A stretch of 64,000 nt of DNA, taken from assembly GCA_963969595.1 (NCBI GenBank), contig OZ018410.1, forward strand, positions 44,249,413 through 44,313,412, in the 5' to 3' direction. The position numbers and the translations under genes are program-made. The notes under the pieces are model-generated. The model saw only the letters and a program-made list of their open reading frames with translations, ran no database searches and was not told where the DNA came from. Positions 21,457 to 33,153 of the stretch are shown in pieces. How positions within the stretch are numbered: the stretch's first letter is position 1; each line of letters starts with the position of its first letter. Origin of the DNA: Neckera pumila (Eukaryota > Streptophyta > Bryopsida > Hypnales > Neckeraceae).

Positions 21457-21991
21457 TTACCTTACATTGAAAGCACCACAACTAGCTATTATTACTCTTT
21501 TCTTTGTTTGTCCACTTGTAGATCCCGCTTCTTTAGCTATAATTTGCAAAATATCAAAGCCTTCAAGTACTTGGCCAAACACAACATATTGGCCATCTAA
21601 CCAAGGGCACTCTTTAAGTGAAAAGAAGAATTGGGAAGCATTTGTATTTCTCCCTTTACTCACATATGACATAATTCCACATCCAATATGCTTTCGTAAA
21701 AAATTCTCATCAGGAAATCTTTCACCCCAAATGCATTCCCCTCCCGTGCCATTTCCATTTACAATATCACCTCCTTGTACCATATATTGGGGGACAATGC
21801 GAAAAAAATGTGTATCTTTCAAGTGAAGTGTTTTTTTGTATATTTTTCCAATGCCATGTTCACCAGTACATAATGCCAAAAAGTTCATTGCACAATTGGG
21901 AGTAATGTCGTAGAATAGCTCCATGACAATCTTACCCACATTTTTTTCATCAATTGTAATCTCAAAAAATACTTGTGGATTTTCAGGATTC
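21457..21991 (-). CDS. Cyclophilin-type peptidyl-prolyl isomerase, main exon (gene ends unresolved)
   Basis: A single long exon covers nearly the whole cyclophilin fold: VFFEITIDEKNVGKIVMELF, FLALCTGEHG, THFFRIVPQYMVQGGDI, NGTGGECIWGE, NTNASQFFFSL, CPWLDGQYVVFGQV, IIASCGAF. The active-site Arg (FFRI), Gln (VQGGD) and the cyclosporin-contact Trp (PWLDG) are present. The usual Phe of the GFMCQ motif is Tyr, and the usual His of DGKHVVFG is Tyr. The exon opens at acceptor TAACAG|GAATCC (21991), so the start codon must lie in an upstream exon that I did not find (it would end in phase 2). At the 3' end it either stops at 21457 or splices at AAT|GTAAGG (21466). Divergent sequence in AT-rich surroundings; could be a young or decaying paralogue. 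Confidence 0.75.
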
Positions 21992-24218
21992 CTGTTACAT
22001 GACAAAGCATGAGAACATGACTATGACTATGATCTCTGAAGGTCTTTTCTGCATCTCACAATAGTTTTACAATAGAAGAGTAGCAATTTCGAATCTTTTA
22101 TTCAAAGATTACCCTCAATAACTTGGCAAGAACTGCAGAGAGGTGCATATAGAAAAAGTAAGATTGTTGTAAGACTTCATGCAATATAGAGGCTCTCAAT
22201 TCTGTCCAAAATAATAGAACTCATTTGACATTTTTTACATAAAACTTTGAAGGAACCTCACGAGCCACCTCCAAAATTACATTCTAACAATAAAAGTGTC
22301 CACAAAGAGGGACCCCTATAATAAGTATAACTGACCTAAGGTATGAATGGCTTATTTGTAATTGGCCAAATTTTGTAGATTCACATGAATTAGAAAAATT
22401 ATATAACAAACCTGACTAATGTACCAAATTATCTATTGCATCCACTATCAATTAGCATAAGCATAATGATGTAAAGCATCAAAGAAGACAAGTTTTAGAT
22501 TCGTACGATGGGTATAAAGAGCCCGGTTCTCGCCAATCGCGATCAGGAAAGCAAATATGCCTCTTCTCGTCCATGAAAACTGGGGTCTGCCGGACACTTT
22601 CTTTGACCAAGTTAAATCTGCAGCAACGTTGTGCATAACCCTAAGGGACTCATCTCCTGGATTCATCTCTAAATCGATGAAAACTTCTCCGACCCCATCT
22701 GCTCATTGACGATCACTCTGCATCAAAATTCATAGAATTGAATTTCCACAATATTACAGTTGTCCTTACAGTTAGCACCATTTCAGATTTGTGATTGACC
22801 CACCAAAAAACAACTAGCCAAACCGATTCGTAATTCATCAGATTCACCTTTTTGATGACCAGACACGACGTGCTACAAGAGGATGGAAGCAGATAAATTA
22901 AACAGGAGCAATTCTCATTGCTGGGGATACCAATCGTACAGAGAACATAGCAAGAGGTAGATGTAGGTTCGTATTTAGAAAGGCCCACTGAAAGATAAAG
23001 GTAGGTGATATCGAGGAGAAAGATACAAGGAGAAAAATGTAGCAGCAGAAAAAAAAGCCTGCAATTCAAGGATCCAGTTACAAAGAGAAGATTTAAGTTG
23101 CTCACTGCATGGAGCAATGCAAGTAGAGCATACATTGAAGTGTGGTCGCAAACTTTTTGGAGTACACTCGTTCATCGTCCTAAATTCGTGGTTGCTTATG
23201 AGCCTCTCATGCACATAGCTGGAACCAAAGGAAGAAAAGAAAAAGAGCTGCGGAAGATTAAGATTGTTTCTTCTGAATTCATAAAAACATCCTTATGAAA
23301 TTGTCTGCAGACATTTGCGTCTGTTTCCAACTCCAGCACTGTATCGTCTGCATCGATGGGCGCATTATAACGAACAAAACTATTAGAGTCGAAAATCACA
23401 CTGGCAAAATAGGTTCTCGAGTGTCGGAAGGATTCAAGACACTGGGAGGTTCAGTAGGGTCCAAATGGAATCTGAAATAGATCGACAGCAAAGCTGGGGA
23501 AACGCAAGAGGAGGTGGCATGAGAATTACTAGCGCCTAGGGACGCAGTAACGGTTACAATTAATTAAGGGACCATGTACTCGAAGTGTTAATATCTCTTC
23601 CAACAATCAGGGACGAATCAACCGTGGAACCAAGATATATTCGAACCTACAACTCTCACCGATTGTTTTATCACAAAAATGGTTCAAACACGTGCAACAT
23701 ATTGCAGATTGTTACCTGATCAGCCACATCAACATTTTCTTCGTTTTTTGTTGCTTCTTTAGATGACTTGACACGTGCCGAACAGGTTCACTACATTCAG
23801 TCAAATTCATGCATGCTGCTCCCCCAACCCCAAGAACACTGGCCTAGGTCAGCTAACGATATTGGCAGTCCAGAAACCATTTCACAGAAAGCAAGACCAA
23901 GGCACTAGACACGACGTCTTGAAATCCATCATTAAGACTTAGCATTGCAGAGACATGTGGCAGCAGCAGAATACCTGACTTCCACAGCGTGATTAGGTTC
24001 ACAAACCCTTTCGCCACAAAGCGGCAGCATCAGTCGGTAGCAGCAGATCAAATGACACTGAATGGCCGAGACAGTTCATTTTGAAAGAGTACCGATTCTC
24101 CTTGTTTCTCTCAATGAGATCCAATATGACCTCAAAGGGCATCTTCAGCACCCCTGTATCCACACCTTTCTATATAGATCTCAAAAGCCTTTGTCAGCGA
24201 AAACTCATGATCCGAGAA
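21992..24218. other. Region upstream of cyclophilin and downstream of PPR gene
   Basis: No confident gene. 22448-22666 on the minus strand has a 72-codon, less AT-rich frame (SLRVMHNVAADLTWSKK) that might be a 5' exon of the cyclophilin transcript or of an unseen gene, but no family is recognised. The 23600-24200 part is probably 3' flank of the PPR gene. Confidence 0.4.
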
Positions 24219-27200
24219 TCAAGATTCAGCTGATTCAACTTCTACATCTTGTTCCTCTTCTGTTGTGTCTGTTGAAAAAAAATCGGCTGTAGGTTCATCT
24301 TTGTACTGCCTAGCTAAGTAGCGCGCAAACTGCCTTTCCTGAAAAACCATAGCAGCCAAGTCTTCCCTCCCAGCATCCTTGTAAATGGATATCAACTGTT
24401 TGTAAGTGATTTCATCCGGTTCACATTGCGCCTTTTTCATCCTTTTATAAACTCGCGAAACTCCTTCTATGAGTCCCATCTTAGCGTAGACCGTGATCAC
24501 TGTCGTATGAGTCACAACATCGGCTTTCACTTCTTTGTCTTGCATCTCCATGGAAATTCGTACAGCTTCATCCACTCGGCCAGCATTTCCAAAAGCGTAC
24601 ATCATAGCGTTATAAGCTGCTGCATCAAGAGGAAAACCACACTTCCGCATGGCTCCGCATGCTTCCAAGGCTTCTTCATGCATACCGACGTGGGAATATA
24701 AGCTCGCCGCTGTAGTTAAAATATGTAAGTTGAGTGGCAAGCCAGCTGAGTCGGCATCCTCAATTTCTTGCAGAGCTTCATAGTGCAGACCAACTCTTTT
24801 GAGGACACCTGCCATCCGGTTGTATGTGGAAACATCCGGCATGATTTGCTTCCTTTGCATGCTCTCGAATATATTCTTGGCTTCGGACAGAGACTGTGAC
24901 ATTTCTAGCACACTGTTAAAGGAAACCAAATTCGTGGAAAGACCAGCTTCCCGCATTCTTTTTGCCGCTGCTAGCGCCAACTCTTTCATTCCTGGTGTCA
25001 CACAATAGATCCGACTATTACTGTGGGATACGCACTTCAATTAAATGTGAAGTCATCATACCATTACCTGACATCAAATATCCATATTAGGGCCCACCAG
25101 CACCAATCAGGTAGCAACCTTTGCTAACTAGAATACCCACACTGCTCAAGTTGTGTTAATTAGCAAATTGGTACTCACTCATGCTAACTTACTTGCAGTG
25201 AATTTAAATTCATCTCTGATTTTCGAATAATAAACTAATTGCGCTTACACCAAAGAATTATAGTGCTAAATCCACCCGCAATCACCAAGCAGCAGCAGGT
25301 AGCTAACTTGGAGCCTCCCGTTAATTCCCTTGCAAGTGTGAGCGCACCACAGGCTACTTTACTTCCAATTAGCATATGGCTTTGACATCCCCGTTAGCTA
25401 GTTAGAGCTACTTGGTTGGTGCGGGCGGGGTCTTAAAAAAGAGGGAGTTAAAAGATGAAGTCCTTCGAGAGAGTCAAAACCAAACCTCATGGCGTCCTCA
25501 ACCTATCCATAATCATCAACGTTGCAAGACAACTATTTCGGCACTTAACGGATGAGACTTCTTTGATTTCCAGGCACACTTGTTTGCGATAAATTTAAAA
25601 TTTATTCGTTTTATTCTAAAATAAATTTTTTAGAAAAAATACGGAATATATGAAGTGAGATGCGAACCTGCTTTCTTATATAAATTGAGCATGATCGTTT
25701 GAGCAAGCTCACTGTCCTGCATAGCTTCCCCAATTGCCAATGACAGTTCTTCCATCAACGAAGTAATATGCTTGCCGAGTTCCACACTGGAAACAATATC
25801 AGCTACTGAGATCATTGAATGCCTCAGAAGAATGTGGAAAGTAATAGCATTGGGAGCTAAACCTGCAGTTTTCATTCTCTGATAGTAATGAAGAGCCTTA
25901 GGCTTTTCTCCCCTTCTAAGGAACATAGAGATTAATGTATTGTAAGAAGCTACGTCAGGAACCAAACCCTTCTCACTGATCTTCTTAAATAAGGCTTTTG
26001 CTTCTCGAACTCGACCGGCTCGGCCACATATATGAATCATGGTGTTATAAGTTACTATATCCGGGTCAACATCTGCCTTCACCATGTCTCTAAAAGTCAT
26101 GGAAGCCTTTTCGAAGTCACCAGCTTTACCATGAAGGTCCATCATTATATTGTATGTGTCCACTTTCTTCGCGTGCACGGGTAACTCTAAGCCATCTACC
26201 ACTTCAGGGGCCTCAGGGTGCTGCCTAGCTTTCCCTAGATGTGTCTCTCCTTGAGACGAACTTTCGAAATGTTCAGCAGTTGAATCAGCAGCTTCTACAG
26301 TTCCATCGTTGCCATCACTCTCATTCAATCCAGCCATCCGCACAGGATCGTCCTTGACTTCATGAAACAGGATGCAACATTGGAGTGTAAGATACAACGT
26401 AAACATAACACAAGTGCAAGACCTTTAAGATATAGGATACTATAATCGATAGGGACATATTCGCGTCTCCTATGCTGACCCCTATTACCAACTCGTCTAT
26501 TCATACACTCAATTGGTTAGCAATGGTGTAAGAATGACTTGTCTATAGCCCATGAACCTTTGAATTGCCTACTGCCACTTATAGTGGTCTACAACCTTCC
26601 ACTTTGAAATTGCATATGAAATTCACACATTGATAACAATTTGATTCAACAAATTTGGGTCTTGTACCAATAGTGAGCTCTTTACAGAACTAACCTGATT
26701 CCTACATGTGTTAAATTGCTTAAAGTGACGCAAATAGTATCCTCTACCTCGTTTCGCACGGCTGCTCATACCAAGCCAGAAACTGGTGGTCAAAATTAAG
26801 TAAGGTTGTAGTACTTTGAATATGCATACCTGATGCCCGAGCAAGGATATGAGGCAGCGAGTCAAACAACCGATTCCCTTCTTCAAAATCACCAAACTCC
26901 TTAAACACATTGATCTGACTACCGATCGCCACCTCGTCGACAAAGCCTTCCTTTTTGGAACGCTCAAACCAGAACGTGGCTTCCGCTTTCCGCCCCGCTT
27001 TCTCATACACGTCTATAAGAGTGTTATAAGTGTAACAATTCAGTTTAACATTCTTCAACTCCATTTCAGACAACAGACTCCGAACCAGGTCCCACTTCTG
27101 AGCCCTTCCACACTTCTTCAGCATGATGGTGTAGTGGCACGTATTCGGAACATAACCGTCCTGCTCATGAAACCACTTAAACAACTCAAGCGCACGATCA

Positions 27201-27721
27201 CATCTCCACTGGTCATTGAGTAGCATTCCCTGTTCGTTTTCTTTCAAACGACCCTTCCACGGTTCGAGAGCCTCATCTATATTAGCAATGTCCTCAAGAG
27301 CCTTCAGCATTATCAGAATTTCCTCTCTACGCTTCTTTTTCTTCTTATTACTAATCTTACTTCTCGGAGCTTTCTCACCCTGCCATCCCTCATAACCTCT
27401 CAAAAACCTTCGTAATTGTGAAGCATTTCCTGACGAGCCTGCACCGTCGTCATCCGTTTTCCATGCCCTTGCGCTCGACCTAACCTCGTCTCGACCGTTC
27501 ACCGCGATTCTCGAATTAATCCCTCGGAATGTCTTGAAGGCCTTATTCAATTCAAAACCTAAGCTAGAAATCCGCTCGCCAAAGTGCAATCGATACAAAC
27601 GTCGGGAAATTGGAAGCAAAGAACTCTTTGAACAGAGGTTCGGTGAATTACGAGTAATTTCGATTCCCGAAGACCACGAAAGTGCACTCGCCTTCTCCAC
27701 CCCGAAAACGAAGGTCGCCAT
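24219..27721 (-). CDS. P-class pentatricopeptide repeat protein (3 exons), At1g73710-like
   Basis: Predicted sequence-specific RNA-binding protein acting in plastid or mitochondrial RNA processing or translation. Exons 27721-26830, 26357-25668 and 24991-24219 join in phase (CAG|GTATGC / GAAG|TC; GCAG|GTTCGC / CCAG|GA) to 784 aa. The N-terminus is Ser/Arg-rich and could be a transit peptide, with a basic KKKKKRREEI stretch near residue 125. PPR motifs of the 35-residue type follow, for example YVPNTCHYTIMLKKCGRAQK, VKLNCYTYNTLIDVYEKAGR, VDPDIVTYNTMIHICGRAGR, LVPDVASYNTLISMFLRRGE, IMPDVSTYNRMAGVLKRVGL and CEPDEITYKQLISIYKDAGR. No E, DYW or SMR domain is seen; it ends in an acidic tail. The gap between the first and second PPR blocks (residues about 300-350) is low-complexity. 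The motif order recalls Arabidopsis At1g73710; the symbol is left empty. Confidence 0.9.
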
Positions 27722-27961
27722 CACACGTCTACAATTCTGAATGTGAGGAAGTGCTCACGAGGTTCTACATAATCTCTCGGAGACTTGATTTTCTCGAATT
27801 CCAGACTCAAGCGAATGTGCCACTTTCGCAAACTAAGGTGGAATCGGACGATTGGAGAAGAAGCATCGGGAAGGAGCGTCTCGAATCGATTGATTGGAGA
27901 ATTCACAATTTGTAAATGCAGCAATCGAATGGTTCGACGCGATCAATCTAAGGCTCCTCTG

Positions 27962-27986
27962 CCCTAAAACCCTAAACCCTAAAACC
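27962..27986. promoter_or_regulatory. Telo-box cluster upstream of the PPR gene
   Basis: CCCTAAAACCCTAAACCC followed by TAAAACC lies about 240 bp upstream of the PPR start codon. In plants such AAACCCTAA boxes are common near the transcription start of translation and organelle-biogenesis genes. It could also be a small interstitial telomere-like tract. Confidence 0.5.
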
Positions 27987-29590
27987 TTGGATGCCATATG
28001 AGGTGGATGATCCAATTCCTTGTGAGTGCCCCTCCGGGATGGATGAAAAATATATTTCTTTTTCACACATGGAGAAATGTAACTGAGAGAAGGCAATTTC
28101 AATTGAAAATATATTATGGACATATCTCAAATGGACATAGCATGAAATCAATTTGTTGTGAAACTTAGAGGTTTGCATTGAGGATGTTCTAATGTAAAAC
28201 AAACACATTGAAAAAAACTTAAAAGTATTGAAAACATTATATAGATATATACCATTTTTCTAACAAACTATCCCGTATAAAACTAAACAGCTAATATGGT
28301 ATGAACTTATACAATGCTATGGATATAGCTTGAATAAAGTTGGACACAATAAATTGGTTGAAAAGTATTTATTATTAATTATGAAAAAACCTATTTAACC
28401 ATCATAAAGACATTTTAGTCTTTGGCTCTTCCCAAGGTTAAGATACTTCAATATTACTTGATCGAGGTTATAAGGGATCTAGGAATTGACACTATAGTCA
28501 TTAGTCAATATATGTGTTACATGATTAACTCCTGAATACCAAATTGTATCTTGAGTTCTTGGTCAACTATTATTGTTTTACTTTTAACCTTTTTGCATGC
28601 AAATTAAATTATGAGACACACATTTGTGTTGCAAACCTAGGAGAGGAAAATTGAACATGCAAGCAAGTTTGACTTCAAAAATCTAATTTCTACCATTATT
28701 GAAGGACTATTGTAATAAAGAGTAACCACTAGGGAGTTGTTTTGGCACTTGAAGCCATATCACTTCAATTGCTCCTCAAGGGCAATGGTAAAAATGTATA
28801 ACTTTTAGGCCATAAAAATTAAGCTTGAAATTTTAGGTGATTTATTCCTCCCTCCTACTTTTGTATCACTTTATTACAACAATCCACCATTTGGATTTTA
28901 GAAAAAGCCTCTTTGAAATTTTGGCCATTTATGAATATTTTCTTGATGTTTTATTCTTCACAAAAGAGTCGTGGTAATGCAAGTTGTATAAGTCTTTCAC
29001 AAAGTCGACTTAAGCCTTTTGACTTTTGGTGGAGTGATTTTTTAACCCAAGCATCATAATGAAATATGTAAAACTAGATTCCACATACTCTAATATTTCT
29101 CAAATTTTGAAGTTGAGATACACCTATGGGCATGCACCATAAAAAAACCATATACTTTGATAGCATCTCACAAACAATAATGAATTTCAAACTGAAACTA
29201 TTTGCAAGAGTTCCGAATGACAATGAGAGTAAGATCTTATGATTACAATTGTCATTTCTAAAAAGAAAATCCCATCCAAAAAACTTGATCCAAAAGTGGT
29301 AAATTTCTGCATTCTTTAAGCTCAAAATGCAAGGGGTTTTGTAGGTGAATCAACTTTGAACTGAATCATGGTTTACTCTTTTGGTTTGCCAATGTTCACT
29401 GAATGAACCAACCTACCTAGTCGGCATCCTTCTTTGCTAGATTCTGCTTGATGCCACTTCAGGTTTAAACTAAGTCTCAAGGTATTGCAGGGCACTGTAT
29501 TGCAATTCTGATAACCACATACAAGTCTTCCCACGTGAGAATTCCTCAAGGCTACAAATCCTACTTAAAAAATCGGACCAGACCAAATCA
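27987..29590. other. AT-rich intergenic region
   Basis: No frame, RNA gene or structured repeat that I can support between the PPR promoter and the minisatellite at 29594. Confidence 0.5.
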
Positions 29591-29593
29591 AAT

Positions 29594-29925
29594 CAGACAT
29601 TCATCACTGTTTCAAGTTATGATTCAGTGCACACAGAAATTCTACCTAATGTTCAAGGATGGTAATAGTATTGTAGTCTACAAGAAATTGCGGATAACCT
29701 GCCAAGATCAGACATTCATCACTGTTTCAAGTTACGATTCAGTGGACACAGAAATTCTACCTAATGTTCATGGATAGTACCAGTAGTCTACAAGAAATTG
29801 CGGATAACATGCCAAGATCGGACATTCATCACTATTTCAAGCTATGATTCAGTGGACACAGGAATTCTACCTAATGTTCATGGATAGTACCAGTAGTCTA
29901 CAAGAAACTGCGGATGACATGCCAT
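29594..29925. repeat. Three-copy tandem repeat, unit about 110-115 bp
   Basis: Copies start with CAGACATTCATCACTGTTTC at 29594 and 29709, and CGGACATTCATCAC at 29819. All include ATTCAGTG, ACACAG(A/G)AATTCTACC, TAATGTTCA(T/A)GG, GTAGTCTACAAGAAA and TGCCA. Copies 2 and 3 share a 5-bp contraction. No open frame spans them all. Confidence 0.9.
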
Positions 29926-30169
29926 ATAGTTGATTGAGAACAGTTTTGGAGTTTCAATCTTCATTCCAGATAACCCAATCTATCTTGTAGACTCTCAAAT
30001 GTGACCATCCTTTACAATGCTGATTTCAATTTGTGCTCTTAACAACAATCCAATTGCACAGTGAAAACTCGTTCCAATTGGCGGAACGAGAGTTATGGTC
30101 ATGTATGTAAACAAAGAAAGTTGACATTAAATGAAAGCTGCAGAGGGCGAGAGAATAAGAAAAACCTAG

Positions 30170-30787
30170 CTAGACGTTCTTTAGCTTCGCCATTTTGGAA
30201 GGAGGCCATTTGCCTTTCTTCCTCAGTTTCCTCTTCCTAATCAGCCTTTTCCGTCGAAGCTCAGCCTTTTTAGCGTCCCTCTTCAGAAGCTCGGCTGCCG
30301 AGAGCATGGTAGTGATTGCAGGTGTCGCCTCTTCGTTAGTAGCATCACTCGTCGAGGCCTCAATCACATCTCCAGTTGCATGGACGACTAGTGTCCTCAA
30401 GACAGCGCTCATACGCACATTGCTGAATCCCGCAGTCGATACAATCCCATGACCTAACCCCAAATGCCAACATTACTTACACCCTCAAAACCAGCTCAAA
30501 TTTGCCTCACCACGCCTCAAAAAGAAAATCATATCAATCTATATCAGCACAGAAAGATACAAATTCATAGGCTGAAACACAAATTCCAAACGAACTGAAC
30601 AAGAAAAAAAATCTACAGGCCAGGAAAAAATCGAAGCAAACCCTGAATTGAAGAAAGTCACGAAACCCGACTCACCAGAGAACGGACCTAATACGGGCTT
30701 CCACTGCGAGCCTGAGGGAGACGACGACGACGAAACTGAGAGCGAGGAGAGAGAAGTCACAAGGGCGGAGCTACAAGAGACCGCCAT
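30170..30787 (-). CDS. PSRP5: Plastid-specific 50S ribosomal protein 5 (PSRP5, cL38), 2 exons
   Basis: Small plant-specific component of the chloroplast large ribosomal subunit. Exons 30787-30676 and 30453-30170 join in phase (TCTG|GTGAGT donor, GGTTAG|GT acceptor) to 131 aa. The first 30-odd residues are Ser-rich (MAVSCSSALVTSLSSLSVSS), a typical plastid transit peptide. The C-terminus is very basic and carries the family signature: ELRRKRLIRKRKLRKKGKWP then PPSKMAKLKNV at the stop. The ATG at 30787 is chosen because the longer frame would start at a TTG. The gene is divergent from the SIS-domain gene to the right, with about 1 kb between start codons. Confidence 0.85.
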
Positions 30788-31819
30788 TGCCACCAAATAT
30801 TTGCTTCACGGGGAAGCAAGCTTCAATCACTTTCAAGCTGCTTCACATTCTCATGTTCCTGAGTGCATCTCCCACGCTGTGGATAACTTCATCTAATACG
30901 ATGTATGAACATTTCGTATGGATGAATGTGATTGGGGAATTCATCCGTTTCTACTCTGTCTCCACCCAGTTGGATCCTGTTAGCTCGGTGTTGTTCATTT
31001 TGGTTTTTGCAGGCATTTCTTCTGCGGAATCGCATCTCCAGTGTTTGAGGAGCGCGCCTGTGGAAATTGTGCTTTGGCTGAAGAGATTCCGTATTTTGGT
31101 GAGTCCTTTGCATCCGAGAATTTCTCTTTGGAGTTTCGTCTAGTTTTGGTTTATTTTCTTAACGCCTGTGGTAGACGATGCAGTATTTGTTGCATTTGCA
31201 GGGGACGGTTGGTTAGTGACCTCTGTTTTTAACTTAGTTTTTTTAATCGAATAGGAATTAAAACAAATCCTTGTGAGACTCTTGCATTTCTTGCTGTTTT
31301 TAGAGCACTTCTTGATCGAATTGATGAGACATTCGATATTTCATTGCCACTTAGCGATGATTTGCGGATTTGCTAGATTTCAGTGTGACATTAGAGCTCG
31401 GGTGAGTACTTCACGCGATGGAGTGGTATTGAATTTAAATCGTTACGTTTTGAAAAAGTTATCTAAAGATTGAAGCATATTCGTGGATTCATGGCTTTCT
31501 GGTATTCATGCAGATAGCTAGCACATCCTGGGGGAAGGTAGCGGATGGAATTTGGTTCAATCCAGAGTTGGAATCTTATGTTTTGAATTGCATTCCCTCT
31601 GATATGAATCTATCCTTGTTTTGAATCTCACCTGGTGAATGGCTGATGGCTAAAGTAATTACTGCACTGTACGGGATGTGCAGGGGCCTACAGTTAACAA
31701 TTAATGAGAGACTTGATCAAGAGAAGCGCGTGGAGTGCCGTTGATTTGTGACGAGATTTTGTTTCACGTTCGCTTTACAGAGATAGACGCAGAAGAATTT
31801 ACTTCAAGGCTGTAGAGCC
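30788..31819. promoter_or_regulatory. Shared intergenic region between divergent PSRP5 and SIS-domain genes
   Basis: About 1 kb between the two start codons. On the plus strand, a stretch ending at AATTTTG|GTGAGT-like sequence near 31099 and an acceptor-like tract before 31800 suggest that the SIS gene has a 5' non-coding exon and leader intron here. Exact promoter elements cannot be placed. Confidence 0.4.
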
Positions 31820-32681
31820 ATGGCTGAAAGTCTGGCCTCTATGGCTGCACAAGTGTTGGACGAGATCCAACAAGTGTTCAAGTCAGGGGAAAATGGATTA
31901 GCTAACCCGGCAACGAGCCTAGTGGAAGAAATTGCTCGGGCGAGGGATAGGCGAATTGTGCTGCATGGAGTAGGAAGAGAGGGCCTCATGATGCGTGCAT
32001 TCACAATGCGCTTGTACCATTTAGGGTTAAATGCTCATTGTTTGGGAGATATGAGCTGTCCTCCAATCGGTGAAGGCGACCTTTTCATCGCTAGCGCTGG
32101 ACCAGGGTCTTTCAGTAGTGTTGACGCGCTCATAACGACTGCGAGAGATGCAGGTAGTAAGACCTCGATCCATTTCAAAAATGCTTCTCCTTGTAACTCA
32201 AGGTGGATGAGTGATGGGGCACGCGTTGCAACGATAACCTATCGAGGTGCAGCGTCCAAAATGTCTCGATGACTCTAATTGCTCTCCATATTCACCTAGA
32301 ATTCAGATGTTCCCCATTGACTGTCTTACTCAAGAAAAGTTCGTTTCTTCTAAATTATTAGTACTGAGAATTCCATTGAACGCAGGTGCAAGAGTGGTAG
32401 TGACGACAGCACAACCAGGAGGTAAAGCGCCTGGGCTTGGGCACACGACAATCTATTTGCCAGCACAAACTATGGCTGACGACAATGTTGCCAGTGGTTC
32501 CAATCTATCACGGACAGCCGATGTAGCTGGTCAGCAGTACATACAAGAGAAAATTCTTCCAATGGGCAGTGTCTACGAGGGCGCTATGTTCGTACTTTTT
32601 GAGATTGCTGTGTTTCTGTTGCGCAGGAAGTTGGGGGAAACAGTGGAAACCATGAGGACTCGTCATACGAACCTTGAATAG
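31820..32681 (+). CDS. SIS-domain sugar-phosphate isomerase, phosphohexuloisomerase-like (2 exons)
   Basis: Exons 31820-32153 and 32386-32681 (GCAG|GTAGTA, CGCAG|GT) give 209 aa, the size of 6-phospho-3-hexuloisomerase (HxlB/PHI). Motifs of that family are visible: LHGVGREGLMMRAFTMRLYH, LGLNAHCLGDM, GEGDLFIASAGPG, ARVVVTTAQP, LPAQTMADD, and near the end LPMGSVYEGAMFVLFE and RTRHTNLE. The SIS fold binds phosphosugars; known PHI interconverts hexulose-6-phosphate and fructose-6-phosphate. The usual SGSGET phosphate loop is here SAGPGS, as I recall for the Arabidopsis SIS protein At5g52190, so the real substrate is uncertain. No transit peptide is obvious. A second, unspliced reading past 32153 stays open briefly but loses the fold. 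Confidence 0.85.
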
Positions 32682-33153
32682 GTTGGCCCGAACGTTCTGA
32701 TAGAGATGCCATGAGGCTATATTTGTTAATTGAATTTCACTTATCCTTGAATTAATTAAGGCCTGGTTGACATTATTTTTATTTTTTGTTATCCTTGAGG
32801 TTATTTCTTTGCAGGTTCAGAATTAATCTGAGGAACTTTCAACCAGTGCCTCAGAATGCACCTCAGCGGCATGCAGTTGATGAATGACACGACGTTGCAG
32901 ATAGACACGAAATCAGTAAGTCACCGCTTTGTCTTAAGTCACTGCATGTCGAGACGACCTCCAATGTCTGATAAAATCCTTAGTCCAATACAAAAGAATA
33001 AAATTCCATGTTGAAAGAATCCTTCTTATTTGCCTTTAGAAGACTACAAATAGCCTTGTATATGGTAGTTGATACACGTTACATGAGGTAATTTACGCAT
33101 TCTGTAACTACCCCCAAGAATTCTATGTCTCAAATAATGGAATCGGGAATGTT
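32682..33153. other. 3' flanks between convergent SIS and PILS genes
   Basis: Gene-free, convergent 3' ends about 470 bp apart. Probable 3' untranslated and terminator sequence of both genes; no structure assigned. Confidence 0.5.

Noticed and set aside
22448..22666. 72-codon frame SLRVMHNVAADLTW on the minus strand
   Set aside because: Looks more coding-like than its surroundings but no family, start context or partner exon could be shown; mentioned only under the region entry.
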